Below, one piece after another: positions 16,988 through 24,554 of a DNA stretch of 64,000 nucleotides (within the stretch, counting starts at the first letter, position 1; every line of letters begins with the position of its first letter). Below the pieces are notes generated by a model. It did not search any database. It had not been told where the DNA came from and saw nothing but the letters and a program-made list of their open reading frames with translations. The position numbers were made by a program, and so were the translations under genes. This DNA comes from JACQFK01 sp964604905. Lineage in GTDB: Bacteria > Planctomycetota > MHYJ01 > JACPRB01. Location of the stretch: contig CAZSCC010000566.1 in the NCBI GenBank assembly GCA_964604905.1, positions 1 to 64,000 of the forward strand, read 5' to 3'.

Positions 16988-19270
16988 ATGACCCTGAGAG
17001 CGGCCTTCGCTTCCGTCCTCCTCCTTCTGGGCGGAGTCGTCTTCCCGCAGCAGAAGCGCCCCGATCCCGTCGACTTCGCCCGCGACGTCGAGCCCATCCT
17101 CAGGGCCTCCTGCGTCAAGTGCCACGGACCCGAAAAGCCGAAAGCTCAGCTTCGCCTCGACTCGAAACCCCACGCCCTGAAGGGAGGGGTCGGCGGGCCC
17201 GCGATCCTCCCGGGGAAGGGCGCCGAAAGCCCGCTCGTGAAGCTGCTCCTCTCCGCCGATCCCGAAGAGCGCATGCCCCGCAAGGCGGAGCCGCTGCCCC
17301 GCGAGAAGATCGACCTCCTCCGCCGCTGGATCGACGAGGGCGCCGCGTGGCCCGACGCCGGCGCCGCACGGCTCGAGAAGCACTGGGCGTACGTGAAGCC
17401 CGCGCGCCCCCGGACGCCGCCGGCGAAGGACGCGCCCACGCCGATCGACGCCTTCATCCGCGCGCGGCTCGAGAAAGAGGGCGTCGCCCCGTCTCCCGAG
17501 GCGCCGCGCGAGAAGCTCCTGCGGCGGCTCTGGATCGATCTCATCGGCCTCCCGCCCTCGCCCCGGGAGATCGACGACGCCCGGGACGAGCCGCTCGAGA
17601 AGATCGTCGACCGCCTCCTCGACTCGCCCCACTACGGCGAGCGGTGGGCGCGGACCTGGCTCGACCTCGCGCGGTACGCCGACACTAACGGCTTCAACTT
17701 CGACAGCCCGCGTTCGATGTGGCGCTACCGCGACTGGGTGATCGACGCGCTCAACCGCGATCTGCCCTTCAGCGACTTCACGGTCGAGCAGCTGGCCGGC
17801 GACCTCCTTCCGGGCGCGACCCTGGAGCAGAAGGTCGCCACCGGCTTCCACCGGAACACCATGATCAACGAGGAGGGCGGCGTCGATCGCGAGGAGGCGC
17901 GCTGGGAGACGCTCCTCGACCGGGTTCACACCACTGCGACCGTCTGGCTCGGCACCACGCTGGCCTGCGCCCAGTGCCACAACCACAAGTTCGATCCCTT
18001 CACGCAGAGGGAGTTCTACCGCCTGCTCGCCTTCTTCGACCATCAGGACGAAGTGACGCTCGACTTCCTCCCCCCCGAGCAGGAGGCGCGGCGGAAGGAC
18101 CTCAAGGGCGAGGTGTCGAGGCTGAACGCCGTCGTGAAGAACGACCGCACCGACCCCGTGACGATGAAGGACGCGAAGGACCGGCTCGCGCGCTGCACGA
18201 AGGAGCTCAAGGAGATCGAGGGCGTGTCCACCACCTACGTGCTCCGCGAGAAGCAGACGAAGGAGGTCCCCTCCACGCGACTCCGCGTGCGCGGGAGCTT
18301 CGAGAACGTGGGCGAGAAGGTCTCGGCCGGCGTCCCGGCGTCGCTCCATGCGTGGCCGGAGGGGGCGCCGCTCAACCGCCTGGGCCTCGCGCGGTGGCTG
18401 GTCGGCGACGAGAACCCGCTCGTCGCGCGCGTCGCGGCCAACCGCCTGTGGGACCAGCTGATGGGGCGGCCCCTCGTCGAATCGCCCGAGGACTTCGGCA
18501 CCCAGGGCCAGCCGCCCCTCCACCGCGAGCTCCTGGACTGGCTGGCGGTCGAGTTCATGGAGAACGGGTGGAGCCAGAAGAAGCTGCTCCGCACGATCGT
18601 CCTCTCCGCCACCTACCGGCAGTCGTCCCGCCTGACGCCGGCGCTCCTCGAGAAGGACCCGTACAACCGCCTCCATGCCCGCGGGCCGCGCCACCGGCTG
18701 GACGCCGAGCCCATCCGCGACGTCGCGCTCACGGCGAGCGGGCTCCTCTCGCGCAAGATCGGCGGCCCCAGCGTCTACCCTGTCCAGGCCGACATGAGCG
18801 GCGTGACGCCGATCAACAAGGTGTCGACCCAGTGGACCCCGAGCGCCGGGGAGGACCGCTACCGCCGCGGCCTCTACACCTACTGGCGAAGGACCGCGCC
18901 CTTCGCGGCATTCGCCACCTTCGACGCGCCGAGCCGCGAGTGCTGCACCGTCAAGCGGCAGCGGACCAACACGCCGCTCCAGGCCCTGAGCGGCCTGAAC
19001 GACCCCGGCTTCTTCGACCTGGCGCGCGGCCTCGCCCGTCGCGCGATCGCGGAGGGGGGCGCGGACGACCGATCGCGGATCGCCTACGCCTTCCGCTGCT
19101 GCACCGCGCGGACCCCCGTGAAGGATGAGATCGACCTGCTCGAGAAGGAGCTGGGCCGCGAGCGGGAGCATTACCGGAATGGAAAGGGGAAGGGCGACGC
19201 GGAGCTCTCGGCCTGGGCGATCGTGGCGAACATCCTCCTCAACCTCGACGAGACGATGAGCCAGGAATGA
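16988..19270 (+). CDS. PSD1/planctomycete cytochrome C domain protein (DUF1549/DUF1553)
   Basis: A 760-residue exported protein of the family that is a hallmark of planctomycetes. After a signal peptide (residues 1-20) comes the planctomycete cytochrome c-like domain with one heme motif CVKCH (C42, C45, H46), then DUF1549 (about 145-350, with CAQCHNHKFDPF near residue 327), and DUF1553 (about 470-735, with RLGLARWLVGDENPL and ECCTVKRQRTNTPLQAL). The biochemical role is unresolved; linked DUF1501 genes are the rule. Start ATG 16988 is chosen for the signal peptide; there is no ribosome binding site, but CATACT at 16973-16978 lies 9 bases before it. The stop overlaps the next gene's ATG by four bases (ATGA), indicating translational coupling. 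Confidence 0.9.
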   Translation: MTLRAAFASVLLLLGGVVFPQQKRPDPVDFARDVEPILRASCVKCHGPEKPKAQLRLDSKPHALKGGVGGPAILPGKGAESPLVKLLLSADPEERMPRKAEPLPREKIDLLRRWIDEGAAWPDAGAARLEKHWAYVKPARPRTPPAKDAPTPIDAFIRARLEKEGVAPSPEAPREKLLRRLWIDLIGLPPSPREIDDARDEPLEKIVDRLLDSPHYGERWARTWLDLARYADTNGFNFDSPRSMWRYRDWVIDALNRDLPFSDFTVEQLAGDLLPGATLEQKVATGFHRNTMINEEGGVDREEARWETLLDRVHTTATVWLGTTLACAQCHNHKFDPFTQREFYRLLAFFDHQDEVTLDFLPPEQEARRKDLKGEVSRLNAVVKNDRTDPVTMKDAKDRLARCTKELKEIEGVSTTYVLREKQTKEVPSTRLRVRGSFENVGEKVSAGVPASLHAWPEGAPLNRLGLARWLVGDENPLVARVAANRLWDQLMGRPLVESPEDFGTQGQPPLHRELLDWLAVEFMENGWSQKKLLRTIVLSATYRQSSRLTPALLEKDPYNRLHARGPRHRLDAEPIRDVALTASGLLSRKIGGPSVYPVQADMSGVTPINKVSTQWTPSAGEDRYRRGLYTYWRRTAPFAAFATFDAPSRECCTVKRQRTNTPLQALSGLNDPGFFDLARGLARRAIAEGGADDRSRIAYAFRCCTARTPVKDEIDLLEKELGREREHYRNGKGKGDAELSAWAIVANILLNLDETMSQE

Positions 19271-20685
19271 ACCCCGAAGATCTCAAGGCGGTCACGCGGC
19301 GCCACTTCTTCTCGAGGAGCGCCTGCGGGATCGGCACGCTCGCGCTGGGTTCGCTCCTCCAGGAGGGCCTCTTCGCGGGGGACGAGCGGAATCCGCACCA
19401 CGCCCCGAAGGCGAAGCGGATCCTCTACCTCTTCATGATGGGCGCCCCCTCGCAGATCGACCTCTTCGATCCGAAGCCGAAGCTCGAGGAGCTGCACGAC
19501 AAGCCGATCCCGGAGGAGATGATCAAGGGGCAGCGCTTCGCGTTCATCAAGGGGACGCCGAAGGTGCTGGCGTCCCCCTACAAGTTCCAGAGGCACGGCC
19601 GGTCGGGCGCGACGATCTCGGAGCTGCTCCCCCACACGGCGTCGATCGTCGACGAGCTCGCGATCGTGCGCTCGATGCACACGGACCACTTCAACCACGG
19701 ACCGGCGCAGATCTACATGAACACGGGCCACCAGATCCCCGGCCGGCCGAGCATGGGGTCGTGGACGACGTACGGCCTGGGAAGCGAGGGGCGCGACCTG
19801 CCGGGCTTCGTCGTGCTCGTCTCGGGGAAGATCGACCCCGGCGCCGGCGCGGCCTGCTGGTCGAGCGGCTTCATCCCGAGCAGCTACCAGGGCGTCGAAT
19901 TCCGCTCGAAGGGCGACCCGGTGCTCTCGGTCTCGAACCCGGAAGGGGTCGACCCGGAGGTGCGGCGTCGGTCGATCGACGCGATCGAGGCGCTCAACCG
20001 GAAGCGTCTCGAGGAGACGGGCGACCCCGAGATCGCCACCCGCATCGCGGCGTACGAGATGGCCTACCGGATGCAGATGAGCGTGCCGGAGCTGGTCGAC
20101 CTCTCGAAGGAGCCCAAGTGGGTCCACGAGATGTACGGCACGGAGCCCGGGAAGGCGTCGTTCGCGAACAACTGCCTCCTCGCCCGGCGGCTCCTTGAGC
20201 GCGGCACGCGGTTCGTCCAGCTCTATCACCGCGGCTGGGACCATCACGGGACCGACGCGAGCGACGACCTGATGAGCGGCCTCCCCGCGCTCTGCCGGCA
20301 GACCGACCAGGCCACGGCGGCGCTGATCCGGGACCTGAAGGCGCGGGGGCTCCTCGAGGACACGCTGGTGATCTGGGGCGGCGAGTTCGGGCGGACGCCC
20401 ATGAACGAGTCGCGCGCCGCCGGGAAGTTCCTCGGTCGCGACCACCACCCGCGCGCGTTCACGGTCTGGCTGGCCGGCGGGGGCATCAAGCCGGGGATCT
20501 CGATCGGCGCGACCGACGAGCTCGGCTACAACGTGGTCGAGGACGCGGTCCACGTCCACGATCTCCACGCGACCGCACTCCATCTGATGGGCATCGACCA
20601 CACGAAGCTGACCTATCGTTTCCAGGGCCGGGACTACCGGCTGACCGACGTGCACGGAAAGGTGGTGGACAAGCTGCTTGCGTAG
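19267..20685 (+). CDS. DUF1501 protein with Tat-type signal
   Basis: A 472-residue DUF1501 protein, a family related in fold to alkaline phosphatase/sulfatase-like enzymes and normally coupled to DUF1549/DUF1553 proteins, as here. The N-terminus has a twin-arginine-like TRRHFFSRSACG followed by a hydrophobic stretch, suggesting export in folded form. Family landmarks are FMMGAPSQIDLFDPKP near residue 55, SMHTDHFNHGPAQI near 138, WGGEFGRTPMNE near 375, and GRDHHPRAFTVWLAGGG near 395. It overlaps its upstream partner by four bases and the downstream lipoprotein gene by eight, forming a tight three-gene operon. Function of the pair is not known; an extracytoplasmic complex is likely. Confidence 0.9.
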   Translation: MNPEDLKAVTRRHFFSRSACGIGTLALGSLLQEGLFAGDERNPHHAPKAKRILYLFMMGAPSQIDLFDPKPKLEELHDKPIPEEMIKGQRFAFIKGTPKVLASPYKFQRHGRSGATISELLPHTASIVDELAIVRSMHTDHFNHGPAQIYMNTGHQIPGRPSMGSWTTYGLGSEGRDLPGFVVLVSGKIDPGAGAACWSSGFIPSSYQGVEFRSKGDPVLSVSNPEGVDPEVRRRSIDAIEALNRKRLEETGDPEIATRIAAYEMAYRMQMSVPELVDLSKEPKWVHEMYGTEPGKASFANNCLLARRLLERGTRFVQLYHRGWDHHGTDASDDLMSGLPALCRQTDQATAALIRDLKARGLLEDTLVIWGGEFGRTPMNESRAAGKFLGRDHHPRAFTVWLAGGGIKPGISIGATDELGYNVVEDAVHVHDLHATALHLMGIDHTKLTYRFQGRDYRLTDVHGKVVDKLLA

Positions 20686-21274
20686 CGCCCTCGCGCTCCT
20701 CCTGTGCCTGGCCTCCTGCGCCACCGGCCCGAAGGCCCCCGCCGCGATCGACCTCCTCAAGCTCATCGACCCCAAGCGGGACGCGGTCGACGGGGCGTGG
20801 GCGTTCGACGGCGGCGTCCTGGTGACCTCGACGGTCAGCTTCGGGCGCCTGCAAGTCCCCTACGCGCCGCCCCCGGAGTACGACGTCCGGATGGTGGCCG
20901 AGCGGCGGGGCCCGGTCAACTCGATCGTGCTCGGCCTGGTGGCGGGCGGAAAGCAGTTCGCGGTCGTGATCGACGCCTTCCCCCGCGACACGACGAGCGG
21001 GGTGGACCGTGTGGACGACAAGGCGTTCCCCGACAACGAGACGGGCTTCAAGGGGGTCCTGCTGGCGGAGGGGAAGGCTTCTACTATTGTCGCCTCGGTC
21101 CGGAAGGGCTCGCTGGTCGTGACGGTGGACGGCCGGAAGATCGTGGACTGGAAGGCCGACTACAAGCGGGTCTCGCTCTACCCGAACTGGAAGGTCCCGC
21201 GGGCGGACGCCCTCTTCCTGGGCGCCTGGACGACCCCCTACCGCATCCACTCCCTGGACCTGGTCCCGATATGA
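20678..21274 (+). CDS. Lipoprotein of the DUF1553/DUF1501 operon
   Basis: A 198-residue lipoprotein with lipobox ALLLCLASC (Cys near residue 14). The start is TTG at 20678, inside the end of the DUF1501 gene; no better start exists because the signal peptide begins immediately. The body has beta-rich segments such as GAWAFDGGVLVTST, YDVRMVAERRGPVNSIVLGLV and VVTVDGRKIVDWKADY, resembling the concanavalin-like DUF1080 fold often found in planctomycete operons, though the similarity is only in style. It ends with ATA-TGA inside a long palindrome shared with the convergent gene. Confidence 0.75.
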   Translation: MRSALALLLCLASCATGPKAPAAIDLLKLIDPKRDAVDGAWAFDGGVLVTSTVSFGRLQVPYAPPPEYDVRMVAERRGPVNSIVLGLVAGGKQFAVVIDAFPRDTTSGVDRVDDKAFPDNETGFKGVLLAEGKASTIVASVRKGSLVVTVDGRKIVDWKADYKRVSLYPNWKVPRADALFLGAWTTPYRIHSLDLVPI

Positions 21275-21302
21275 TAAAGTAATCCGATTACTTTATCATA
21301 TC
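21268..21302. terminator. Perfect 17-bp AT-rich palindrome covering both convergent stop codons
   Basis: GATATGATAAAGTAATC (21268-21284), one base, then its exact reverse complement (21286-21302). The TGA of the upstream lipoprotein gene (21272-21274) and, by symmetry, the TGA of the convergent dehydrogenase gene (21296-21298) both fall inside it, so both proteins end in Ile. Low GC and convergence suggest a bidirectional terminator or a binding site. Confidence 0.7.
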
Positions 21303-22261
21303 TTGTTGGCCTGGGCGAGAGGGGGCTGGCCGCCCAAGACGCGGATCAGGTTCTCGGCCGCCATCGTCGCCTGGCGCTCGACGCTCTCGTACGTGCGCGA
21401 CGCGACGTGGGGAGTGAGGACGACGTTGGGCGCGCCGAGCAGCGGGTTGGTCTTTGCGATCGGCTCGGGCTCGACCACATCGGCGCCGTAGCCGCCCAGC
21501 TGGCCGCTCATGAGCGCCGCCGCGACGTCCGCTTCGTGGATCAGGGCGCCGCGCGCGCAGTTGAGCAGGTAGGCGCCCTTCTTCATGAGCGCGATCCGCG
21601 CCGCGTTCACGAACTCCTTGTTCTCCCCGGTCAGGTTCATGTGGAGCGAGACCACCTCCGAGGCCCGGAGGACGTCCTCGGCGGCGGTCTTCCGCTCGAT
21701 CCCGTGCTGCTTCGCGAACGCCTCGTCCCAGTAGAGATCGAAGGCGCAGACCTTCATCTCGAACGCGACCGCCCGCTTGGCGACCTCCTTGCCGATGCGG
21801 CCCAGGCCCAGGATGCCGAACGTCTTCCCGGCGAGCTCGCGGCCCGTCGAGCGCTTCCACTCGCCCTTCTTGACGACCGCGTCCTGCTGCGGGATGAGGC
21901 GGGTCAGGGCGAGCAGCAGCCCGAACGTGTGCTCGGCGACCGTCACGTGGTTCACGCCGGGGCAGTAGGTCACGGGGATCCGGAGCTCCGTCGCGGCGGC
22001 CAGATCGATCTTGTCGACGCCGATCCCGTACTTCGAGAGGACCTTCAGGCGCGGGAGACACTTCTGGAGCACGGGGCGGGTGAAGGCGTCGTCGCCGCAG
22101 ACGATGCCGTCGAAGCTCCCGACGAGCTTCAGCATCTCCGGCTCGGGGAGCGGGCCGCGGGCGCGCTCGACCTCGAAGCCGGCGCCGGCGATCAGGTCGT
22201 GGTGCCGTCCGGGGGTGTCCTGGAACGACGTGGTGGTGATCAGGATGCGCGTCTTGTCCAT
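21296..22261 (-). CDS. D-isomer-specific 2-hydroxyacid dehydrogenase (phosphoglycerate dehydrogenase-like)
   Basis: A 321-residue NAD-dependent dehydrogenase. It shows the family's catalytic layout: SKYGIGVDKIDL near residue 96, the Rossmann motif GLGRIGKEVA near 153-162, SLHMNLTGENKEFVNA, the NCARGALIHE region with the catalytic Arg near 235, and PLLGAPNVVLTPHVA with the catalytic His near 287. There is no ACT domain, so it is the short form seen in sugar-acid and hydroxyacid metabolism rather than a full SerA. The RBS (GAGGAGC) is well placed. It follows the coiled-coil/actin-like gene by 28 bases on the same strand, so the two may share a transcript despite unrelated functions. Confidence 0.87.
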   Translation of the reverse strand: MDKTRILITTTSFQDTPGRHHDLIAGAGFEVERARGPLPEPEMLKLVGSFDGIVCGDDAFTRPVLQKCLPRLKVLSKYGIGVDKIDLAAATELRIPVTYCPGVNHVTVAEHTFGLLLALTRLIPQQDAVVKKGEWKRSTGRELAGKTFGILGLGRIGKEVAKRAVAFEMKVCAFDLYWDEAFAKQHGIERKTAAEDVLRASEVVSLHMNLTGENKEFVNAARIALMKKGAYLLNCARGALIHEADVAAALMSGQLGGYGADVVEPEPIAKTNPLLGAPNVVLTPHVASRTYESVERQATMAAENLIRVLGGQPPLAQANKI

Positions 22262-22289
22262 GGTGCTCCTCGTGCTCCGGCGGGGTCGA

Positions 22290-24338
22290 TCAGGCGGACT
22301 GTTGCGACATCTCCAGCAGCGCCGCGGTCAGCGCGCCCTTGGCGGTCGCGTTGAGCGGGTCCTTTGCCAGGCGGACCTCCTTCACGGGGATCGGGAAGTC
22401 CAGGTCCTTGAAGATCGTGCGGACGAGCTCGATGAAATTTCCCGCGAGGGCGGTGCCGCCCGAGAAGACCATCGTGATCGGGTCGGCGAAGGTCGGCATG
22501 TTCTCGGCGGCGCGGAATCGCTCGGCGATGTTGCTGAGGTTGTACTGGATCAGGTTGCGGTAGTAGATGGCGATGGCGTCCTCCTCGCGGGTCCTCGGGT
22601 TCATGAGGTCCACGCCCTTCTCCTTGATGAGCGCCGCCCTTGCGGGCTTCATGTTGAGCGTCTGTCCGACGTTGAGGTCGATCCAGTCGCCGCTCCGCGC
22701 GGTCGAGAAGGTGAGCGCCGGCATCGACATGTACGCCACGCAGACGTTGAACATGCCGCCGCCGCAGGAGACGCCGATGCCGGTGAAGTCCTCGTCGGCC
22801 AGCTCGGAGAACGTCACGGCGTGGCCCTCGATGATGTGGCGCGGCGTGTAGCCCAGCGCCCTGAGCACCGCGTCGAAGAGGTCGCGGTGGTAGGCGACGG
22901 AGAGGTCGGCGTCCACCGGTTCGCCGGGGACCGAGTAGAAGCACGATTCGCCCGTGACCCGCGGCTCGCCCAGGATCGACCCGATCAGGAGCTTCATGAT
23001 GGGGAGCGCGTCCGTCTCCTTGGGCGAGATGAGCCCGTCCTTCATGGGCCGGCGCGTGTTGCGGTTGAGGACGTTGGCCAGCTCGAAGGCCTGCTCGCCC
23101 AGGACGTACATGCGGCTGCCCTGCATGAAGTAGGGGACGTTGAGCCGCGTCAGCATCGACTTCGTATAGGCCGTCGTCTCGACGTCGATGAACGCGTTCC
23201 GGGCGAGGCGGAGCTCGACCTCGCCCTGCACGTTCTGCTCCGCGGCGACGAGGTTGACGGTCCCGATGTCGAGGCCCTTGCCGGTGAGGAGTTGGCCCGC
23301 CTTGGCGGCGGCCTTCCTCCGCTCGAGGAGCACGATCGGGATCCGCTTGGGCCCGCGGGCCTTCTCCTCCTCTTCGGCGCGGCGCGCGGCCTCCTCGGCT
23401 TCGGCGCGGGCCTTCGCCTCCTCCTCGGCACGGATCGCCTCCGCGGCCTCGGTCTCGGCCTGTTCCGCGGCGCGGCGTGCTTCCGCCGCGGCCTCGGCCT
23501 CGGCCCTGGCCTTCGCTTGTTCTTCGGCGCGGCGGGCGGCCACGGCCTCTGCCTCGACCCGCGTCTTCTCTTCTTCCTCGGCGCGGCGCGCCACGTCGGC
23601 TTCGGCCTCGGCCTGTTCCGCGGCGCGGGTCCTCTGCTCCTCCTCCTCGGCACGGCGGTCCCCCGCCTGCTTGGCGTCCTGCGCCTTCTGCTGCTCGCCC
23701 TCGAGCTGGGTCCGGAGCGAGTCCACCTCCTGGAGGGCGTCGTCGAGCTCCTGGGAGGCGCCGGCCTGCTCGTCCGCCTTCGCCCGCAGGGCCTCGAGCT
23801 CGCGCGTGAGCCGGTCGATCTCCGCCTGGAGCCTCTTGATCTCGCTCTGCGCCTTGTCCAGCTCCTCGACCATGCGATCGTGCTCCTCGCGGAGCCAGAC
23901 GTTGTCCGCGAGGGACTCCTTGAGCTTGGATTCCGTGGCCTGCTGGCGGTCGATGATGTCCTTGAGCTGGGTCTTGAAGTCGGACTCGCCCTCCTCCTCG
24001 ATCTGGCGGCGGAGCTTGAGCTCGTTCTGGAGTTTCTCGATCTGCGCGACGAGGTCGGTCTTGCCGGCCTCGAGCAGGTTCGCCCGGGAACCGAACTGGT
24101 CGCGCTCGGCCATGAGCTTGGAGAGTTGCTTGCGGGAGTCGGCCAGGATCTTGGTGCGCTCCTCCGCGGTCTGCGTGGAGATGACCAGGTCGACGGCCCG
24201 CTCGATCATCTCCTGGAGCGCGGCCTCGTCGAGCACCTTGACGTTCCGCACCCCCATGCTGGCGAGGTTGGAGACCGTCGTGTGCTGCGCGCCCTGGTCG
24301 ATGACCTTCTTGATGTCGAGCCGTCTGTCGTTCGCCAT
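22290..24338 (-). CDS. Coiled-coil protein fused to an actin/Hsp70-like (ASKHA) ATPase domain
   Basis: A 682-residue protein with two halves. Residues about 40-330 are almost entirely charged heptad-like coiled coil, the last third of it (about 225-328) being very rich in Ala/Glu/Arg with repeated RRAEEEEK-type units. Residues about 353-682 form an ASKHA-type nucleotide-binding domain: phosphate-1 motif KGLDIGTVNLVAA (355-360), a phosphate-2-like segment FTGIGVSCGGGMFNV (519-528) and an adenosine-type MVFSGGTALAGNF (625-630). The C-terminal domain has the length of MreB/FtsA-type actins but not their signatures. No signal peptide or membrane segment is seen, so it should be cytoplasmic. The N-terminal 40 residues (KVIDQGAQHTTVSNLASMGVRNVKVL) look like a small separate module. 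A filament-forming or scaffold role is inferred only. Confidence 0.8.
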   Translation of the reverse strand: MANDRRLDIKKVIDQGAQHTTVSNLASMGVRNVKVLDEAALQEMIERAVDLVISTQTAEERTKILADSRKQLSKLMAERDQFGSRANLLEAGKTDLVAQIEKLQNELKLRRQIEEEGESDFKTQLKDIIDRQQATESKLKESLADNVWLREEHDRMVEELDKAQSEIKRLQAEIDRLTRELEALRAKADEQAGASQELDDALQEVDSLRTQLEGEQQKAQDAKQAGDRRAEEEEQRTRAAEQAEAEADVARRAEEEEKTRVEAEAVAARRAEEQAKARAEAEAAAEARRAAEQAETEAAEAIRAEEEAKARAEAEEAARRAEEEEKARGPKRIPIVLLERRKAAAKAGQLLTGKGLDIGTVNLVAAEQNVQGEVELRLARNAFIDVETTAYTKSMLTRLNVPYFMQGSRMYVLGEQAFELANVLNRNTRRPMKDGLISPKETDALPIMKLLIGSILGEPRVTGESCFYSVPGEPVDADLSVAYHRDLFDAVLRALGYTPRHIIEGHAVTFSELADEDFTGIGVSCGGGMFNVCVAYMSMPALTFSTARSGDWIDLNVGQTLNMKPARAALIKEKGVDLMNPRTREEDAIAIYYRNLIQYNLSNIAERFRAAENMPTFADPITMVFSGGTALAGNFIELVRTIFKDLDFPIPVKEVRLAKDPLNATAKGALTAALLEMSQQSA

Positions 24339-24370
24339 GGATTACTCTCGCAAAGCCAATGGGAGGCTCG

Positions 24371-24399
24371 ATTCTACGGACTGGGACGGATGGGTTCAA
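24371..24399 (-). promoter_or_regulatory. Promoter of the coiled-coil/actin-like gene
   Basis: On the minus strand TTGAAC (24394-24399), a 17-base spacer and TAGAAT (24371-24376); matches to the sigma-70 consensus are 4/6 and 5/6. The start codon at 24338 lies about 26 bases beyond the expected transcription start, leaving room for the GAGAG ribosome site. Confidence 0.55.
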
Positions 24400-24554
24400 T
24401 GTCGATCCGTCGTCGGCGGCGGAATCGCGGCGGGTCGCGGGGCGGGGCGAGTCAAGAGTGCATCGCGGGAGAGATTGACACATAAACAATCGTCCGGTGA
24501 ATGCCACGGAACGCGATCTCGGCCGCCCCTCTTTCCATAGTAGGAGGGGATCTC

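Noticed and set aside
23331..23640. Ala/Glu codon repeats in the coiled-coil gene as a DNA repeat or CRISPR-like array
   Set aside because: The periodicity follows the protein heptads (GCGGAGG-type codons) and units are not conserved as DNA; it is coding low complexity.
24475..24503. TTGACA at 24475-24480 as a promoter of the propeller/FN3 gene
   Set aside because: The -35 hexamer is perfect but no acceptable -10 box occurs at 16-18 bases.
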